In this document: piece after piece, positions 60,560 to 64,000 of the stretch
How the letters are laid out: each line of letters begins with the position of its first letter
Numbering within the stretch: the stretch's first letter is position 1
Source of the DNA: an uncultured Phascolarctobacterium sp.
Lineage (GTDB): Bacteria > Bacillota > Negativicutes > Acidaminococcales > Acidaminococcaceae
Reading direction: 5' to 3'
DNA length: 64,000 bases
NCBI RefSeq assembly: GCF_934190775.1
Contig: NZ_CAKPTG010000003.1
Span: 1 to 64,000, forward strand
Notes under the pieces: generated by a model
The model's database searches: none
Told to the model about the DNA's origin: nothing
What the model saw: only the letters and a program-made list of their open reading frames with translations
Translations under genes and position numbers: made by a program

Positions 60560-61396
60560 ATGAAAAAGTTTACAATGAAAAGTATTTTTGCTTTCCTGGC
60601 AACAGCAATGCTGGCTATGATGCTGGTAGGCTGCGGTGGCGAGAAAAAAGATGCTGCAGCTGATGCAGGCAAGGGTGACAAATGGGTTGTTGCTATCAAC
60701 TCCACATTCCCGCCGTTTGAATCCGTAAAGGAAGGCACCAAGGATTACCAAGGTGTTGATATTGATATCGCTCACTACATCGCCAAGAAGATGAACAAGA
60801 AAATCGAATTCACCGATATGAAATTCGCTTCTCTGGTGCCGACTCTGCAAAGTGGTCGTGCTGATGTTATTATCTCCGCAATTTCCCCAACTTCTGAGCG
60901 TGAAAAGGTTGTATCCTTCTCCAAGCCTTATTATTTCCCGATGAAGGCTATTCTCTGCAAAAAAGGTGCAGGCTATGACGCTATGGATAAGCTGAAGGGC
61001 CAAAAAGCCGGTGCTTCTATGGGTACTACCTATGCTAAAGAGCTGAAGGCTGTAGGCGGTATCGAAGTTGTTGAAATGGATACCACTCCGCTGGTTGTTC
61101 AGGATATTAAAAACGGTCGTCTGGCTGCAGGTCTGTTTGATTCTTCCCAAGCTGCTGTTTTTGTAAAACAAAATCCTGATCTGGAGCTGCACGTTCTGCA
61201 AGGAGCTGTAGTGAAAGACGATACCTTTGCTATTGCACTGCCGAAGGATTCCAAGGATGTTGAAAAAATCAACGAAATCCTGAAGGAAATGCGTACCAAC
61301 GGCGAGCTGCACAAAATTCTCGTAGCTCATTTGGGTGAAGAAGGCACTAAAGAATACGAAGCTGCAATTGCAAAGCTGGATATTGCTAAGCTGTAA
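60560..61396 (+). CDS. polar amino-acid ABC transporter, substrate-binding lipoprotein
   Basis: A 278-residue binding protein of the SBP_bac_3 family with a lipobox MLVGC (C25). Family features: WVVAINSTFPPFESVKEGTKDYQGVDIDIAHYIAKKMNKKIEFTDMKFASLVPTLQSGRADVIISAISPTSEREKVVSFSKPYY and LAAGLFDSSQAAVFVKQNPDLEL. Arginine- and glutamine-type receptors share these. ATG 60560 follows GAGAGGGG. It begins an operon with permease and ATPase genes. The bound solute is unknown; neighbours suggest an amino acid, or a ureide derivative. Confidence 0.9.
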   Translation: MKKFTMKSIFAFLATAMLAMMLVGCGGEKKDAAADAGKGDKWVVAINSTFPPFESVKEGTKDYQGVDIDIAHYIAKKMNKKIEFTDMKFASLVPTLQSGRADVIISAISPTSEREKVVSFSKPYYFPMKAILCKKGAGYDAMDKLKGQKAGASMGTTYAKELKAVGGIEVVEMDTTPLVVQDIKNGRLAAGLFDSSQAAVFVKQNPDLELHVLQGAVVKDDTFAIALPKDSKDVEKINEILKEMRTNGELHKILVAHLGEEGTKEYEAAIAKLDIAKL

Positions 61397-61411
61397 GAGG
61401 TGAATTAGCAG

Positions 61412-62068
61412 ATGTTAGATTTTTCCGTTCTGGAGCCTTATATACCGCTTTTGGCAACCGCTGTCTGGATTACGCTTAAATTTACTTTCTTCTCTACGAT
61501 TATGGGTTTTTTCGGCGGCTTTATCCTGGCGCTGATAACCTTGTCCAAGAACAGAGTGCTTTCCTTCCTGGCGAAGGTTTATATTTCGGTCTTCCGCGGT
61601 ACACCGCTTTTAGTACAGCTGATGCTGATTTACTTTGCGACACCGCAGCTGACGAGCTATACTATTTCTGCTTTGGAGGCAGGCGTGCTTTCCTTTGGCC
61701 TGAACAGTGCCGCATATATTTCCGAAGCATTGCGCGGCGGCATTCTTGCTGTCGACAAAGGTCAGTGGGAGGGCGCAATGTCCTTGGGTGTGCCTAAGCA
61801 TCGCTTCCTGCTGGATATTATTCTGCCGCAGGCTATTAAGAATGCTTTGCCTTCCCTGGTAAACGAAAGCATTATGCTGCTGAAGGATTCCAGCCTTGTT
61901 TCCGTTATCGGTGTTGCCGATACGCTGCGTTGGGCGGATCTGATTCAGGCCAAAACCTTCCGTGCGTTTGAAGCCTTTATCGTAGCTGCTGCTGTTTATT
62001 ATGTTTTGGTTATGGCCCTGAACTTTTTGGGCGGTTTGTTAGAAAAGAAGGTGCGCGTCAGTGATTGA
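61412..62068 (+). CDS. polar amino-acid ABC transporter, permease
   Basis: A 218-residue inner-membrane permease of the HisM/GlnP type. It begins [32 protein letters not shown] and contains [23 protein letters not shown], the family's RGTPLLVQL motif. The EAA loop follows ([49 protein letters not shown]), then [10 protein letters not shown]. About five membrane helices. GAGGTG precedes the ATG. Its end overlaps the ATPase start by eight bases. Confidence 0.93.
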   Translation: MLDFSVLEPYIPLLATAVWITLKFTFFSTIMGFFGGFILALITLSKNRVLSFLAKVYISVFRGTPLLVQLMLIYFATPQLTSYTISALEAGVLSFGLNSAAYISEALRGGILAVDKGQWEGAMSLGVPKHRFLLDIILPQAIKNALPSLVNESIMLLKDSSLVSVIGVADTLRWADLIQAKTFRAFEAFIVAAAVYYVLVMALNFLGGLLEKKVRVSD

Positions 62069-62786
62069 GATTCAACACCTGTCTAAAAGCTTTGGTAATT
62101 TAGAGGTCCTTAAGGATGTTTCCCTGACAATAAAAAAAGGTGAGGTTGTGACTATTATCGGTTCTTCCGGTTCAGGAAAATCTACGCTGTTGCGTTGTAT
62201 TAATTTGCTGGAGCAGCCTACCGGCGGAGCGATTTTATTCGAAGGTAAGGACATCGTAAATTCCAAAATTAAAATTGAAGATATCCGCAAGAATGCCTGC
62301 ATGGTGTTTCAGCATTTTAATCTTTTTGCCAATATGACTGTTCTGGAGAATATGACCTACGCTCCCCGCGTAGTCAACGGTCTGTCCAAGCAGGAGGCCA
62401 AAGAAAAGGCTATGAAGCTGTTGGCCAAGGTTAATCTTTCCGACAAAGCCAATGAATATCCCAGCCGTCTGAGCGGCGGCCAGAAGCAGCGTGTAGCGAT
62501 TGCGCGTGCTTTGGCGATGGAGCCGAAGGTGCTGCTTTTGGACGAGCCTACATCCGCACTTGACCCGGAAATGGTCAAGGAGGTACTGGATGTTATCAAG
62601 CAACTGGCCAATACCGGTATTACCATGGTTCTGGTTACCCATGAAATGGGTTTTGCCAAGGACGTATCTGATACAGTTTATTTTATGGACGGCGGTTACC
62701 TGATTGAAAGCGGTACGCCGGATGAAGTATTCAATCATCCGAAAACGGAACGCGCGAAGAAGTTCCTTGCTTCTGTTTTGGTATAA
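62061..62786 (+). CDS. polar amino-acid ABC transporter, ATPase
   Basis: A 241-residue GlnQ-type ATPase, the cytoplasmic motor of the importer. Walker A is [25 protein letters not shown], signature [19 protein letters not shown], Walker [17 protein letters not shown] and H-loop [16 protein letters not shown]. It probably starts at GTG 62061, inside the end of the permease gene. The racemase-like gene follows ten bases later in the same operon. Confidence 0.95.
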   Translation: MIEIQHLSKSFGNLEVLKDVSLTIKKGEVVTIIGSSGSGKSTLLRCINLLEQPTGGAILFEGKDIVNSKIKIEDIRKNACMVFQHFNLFANMTVLENMTYAPRVVNGLSKQEAKEKAMKLLAKVNLSDKANEYPSRLSGGQKQRVAIARALAMEPKVLLLDEPTSALDPEMVKEVLDVIKQLANTGITMVLVTHEMGFAKDVSDTVYFMDGGYLIESGTPDEVFNHPKTERAKKFLASVLV

Positions 62787-62796
62787 GGATATACGA

Positions 62797-63528
62797 ATGA
62801 AAATATTTATAATTAATCCTGACTTTGGGGTTACTCCTGAGCAGATGGCAGCACGCTGTCATCTGCTCAGTGCGCATGTAGGTCCTGATGTGGAGCTGCA
62901 CATGGAGTGCCTTGTTGAAAATCATATCGAAATTGATTCTGCTCTGGATGCTGCGCTTGCGGCACCTGAGATTATCAAAATGGCCGTGCGTGCGGAAAGC
63001 GAAGGCTATGATGCAGTCGTGCTGTACTGCTTTAGTGATCCCGCGGTGGATGCCTGCCGTGAGGTGGTAAGCATACCAGTAGTTGGCGGTGGTCAGGCGA
63101 GCTGTCTTCTGGCTCCGCTTGTAGGCAGGCAGGCCGGACTTTTGCTGGCAGATACGACACGCTATGCAGAAAAGCAGCTTTTTGTCGCTCAGTGCGGCGT
63201 TGATCCTGCGCGTATTGCTGCAATCGGCGGCATTGAGGCCCGCGGTGTCGATTTGTGGGCAGAGCGTGAGCGAGTGCTGGACCTGCTTACAGAAGCCGGC
63301 AAAAATTTGCTGGTGGCAGGCAGAGTGCATGTACTGCTTTTGGGTTGCTTATCCTTTTTAGGTTTGGCGCACCCGCTCAGTGAGCGTCTTGGCGTTCCGG
63401 TTGTTGACCCGGCGGTGGCACCGGTGGCGCTGGCAGAATGCCTTGTGCGCCAGGGGCTAAAAACAAGCCGCAAGGCTTATCCTGCGCCGCCGTTGCGTAA
63501 ACGGACGTGGCAGAGCGGCCAATTATAA
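62797..63528 (+). CDS. hydantoin/allantoin racemase-like protein (Asp/Glu racemase superfamily)
   Basis: A 243-residue protein of the HyuE/HpxA-type racemase group. KIFIINPDFGVTPEQMAARC is close to the family's N-terminal INPNT region. VVLYCFSDPAVDACREVVSIPVVGGGQASCLLA carries the first active-site region; here CFSD stands where C-x-D/G is usual. LLLGCLSFLGLAHPLSERLGVPVVDPAVAPV has the second catalytic cysteine. Family enzymes interconvert 5-substituted hydantoins or allantoin. ATG 62797 follows AAGGAT. Co-transcribed with the ABC transporter and next to two PuuE-like hydrolases, which supports a role in ureide or cyclic imide use. Confidence 0.8.
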   Translation: MKIFIINPDFGVTPEQMAARCHLLSAHVGPDVELHMECLVENHIEIDSALDAALAAPEIIKMAVRAESEGYDAVVLYCFSDPAVDACREVVSIPVVGGGQASCLLAPLVGRQAGLLLADTTRYAEKQLFVAQCGVDPARIAAIGGIEARGVDLWAERERVLDLLTEAGKNLLVAGRVHVLLLGCLSFLGLAHPLSERLGVPVVDPAVAPVALAECLVRQGLKTSRKAYPAPPLRKRTWQSGQL

Positions 63529-63533
63529 ACAGC

Positions 63534-63562
63534 TTGCTTTTCCATAGGAAATAGTGTAAGAT
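63534..63562 (+). promoter_or_regulatory. ompH promoter
   Basis: TTGCTT (63534-63539), a 17-base spacer and TAAGAT (63557-63562), about 40 bases before the ATG. Confidence 0.55.
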
Positions 63563-63604
63563 AATATCAGTACTAAAATCTTAAGAAGAGAGGTTACTGT
63601 TTTA

Positions 63605-64000
63605 ATGAAAAAGAGCTTATTGACTTTGATTATGGCTTTGGTTATGGCTTTAGCTTGCGCAACCAGCGCTTTTGCGGAAGATTTGGGTTATGTAAATGTT
63701 GAACGTGTTTTCCGTAGCTATCCTGATATTCAGACTACTATGAGTGTTATTAATTTGGAGCGCCAAAAGGCTGAAAATGAATTCAACCAAAAGGCTCCGA
63801 ACCTTGATGACAAGGGCAGACGTGAGCTGGGAGAAAAATTATCTGCTCAGGTAGATAAGAAGGAAGCTTCCCTGCTGAATCCTATTCGCGAAAAAATCCG
63901 CAAAACTATTGGCCAGGTAGCAAAGGCTCATGGTATTAATAATGTAGTTGATGCCAGTGCTGTTGTATTCGGCGGCAAGGACCTGACTGAAGAAGTTATC
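63605..64000 (+). CDS. OmpH/Skp-family periplasmic chaperone (cut by window end)
   Basis: The first 132 codons of an OmpH/Skp protein, a periplasmic holdase for outer-membrane proteins. A signal peptide (KKSLLTLIMALVMALACATSAFA) leads to LGYVNVERVFRSYPDIQ, the usual strand, and a helical tentacle region (NLERQKAENEFNQKAPN ... AQVDKKEASLLNPIREKIRKTIGQVAKAHGINNVVDASAVVFGGKDLT). AAGAGAGG precedes ATG 63605. The frame is open to the last base, so a little of the C-terminus is missing from the window. Its presence supports a diderm Firmicute. Confidence 0.92.
   Translation, partial: MKKSLLTLIMALVMALACATSAFAEDLGYVNVERVFRSYPDIQTTMSVINLERQKAENEFNQKAPNLDDKGRRELGEKLSAQVDKKEASLLNPIREKIRKTIGQVAKAHGINNVVDASAVVFGGKDLTEEVI

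Overview
The window looks like chromosomal DNA of a diderm Firmicute (class Negativicutes). Gram-positive signatures are strong AGGAGG-type ribosome sites, SepF, and TTGACA-17-TATAAT promoters. Outer-membrane signatures are an OmpH/Skp chaperone, an LptA/OstA-like protein, a TonB-dependent receptor and a secretin. An Acidaminococcaceae genus such as Phascolarctobacterium would fit, but the genus is inferred from overall character only.

Layout. 0.4-1.4 kb: a Sel1-like tandem-repeat protein behind an operator-like palindrome. 1.4-11.6 kb: housekeeping genes: tRNA-Asp/Gly/Trp, typA, sepF, an Asp/Glu racemase, an Rpn-type nuclease with a duplicated tail, uvrA-uvrC and a rubredoxin. 11.7-13.2 kb: an XRE-type regulator on the minus strand. 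13.6-19.6 kb: an AT-rich envelope gene set: two membrane proteins with degenerate J domains, a C-type lectin-domain protein, an amidase, an L,D-transpeptidase and a truncated SPFH gene. 19.66-21.37 kb: an IS110-family element with a long non-coding leader that probably encodes its bridge RNA. 21.4-36.2 kb: a collinear 12-gene cassette of largely unknown function, built round a HerA/VirB4-like ATPase, a Ycf46-like AAA+ ATPase and a 1370-residue acidic protein with metallopeptidase (HEYRH) and HD motifs. This is the best candidate for an undescribed system. 36.3-37.8 kb: an IS4-family element whose transposase is frameshifted at a T6 run. 38-39.7 kb: small membrane proteins and a DUF234-type ATPase.

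40-43.5 kb: secretin, PilB and PilT genes without the inner-membrane platform or pilins. 43.6-49.9 kb: a CPA2 antiporter, a class IV aminotransferase lacking the PLP lysine, a small membrane protein, a DUF2156 protein and an Eis-like acetyltransferase. 50-54.2 kb: a LysR regulator diverging from a metal-chelate uptake set (binding lipoprotein, TonB receptor, CGGC protein). 54.4-58.6 kb: LptA-like gene, dnaG-rpoD and a CAT-anticodon tRNA. 58.7-63.5 kb: two PuuE/NodB-fold hydrolases, a polar amino-acid ABC transporter and a hydantoin/allantoin-racemase-like protein, suggesting uptake and opening of a cyclic ureide or imide. The window ends inside an ompH gene.

Most minus-strand ORFs lying over plus-strand genes are shadows and were left out. 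No CRISPR array, rRNA operon or prophage was seen.
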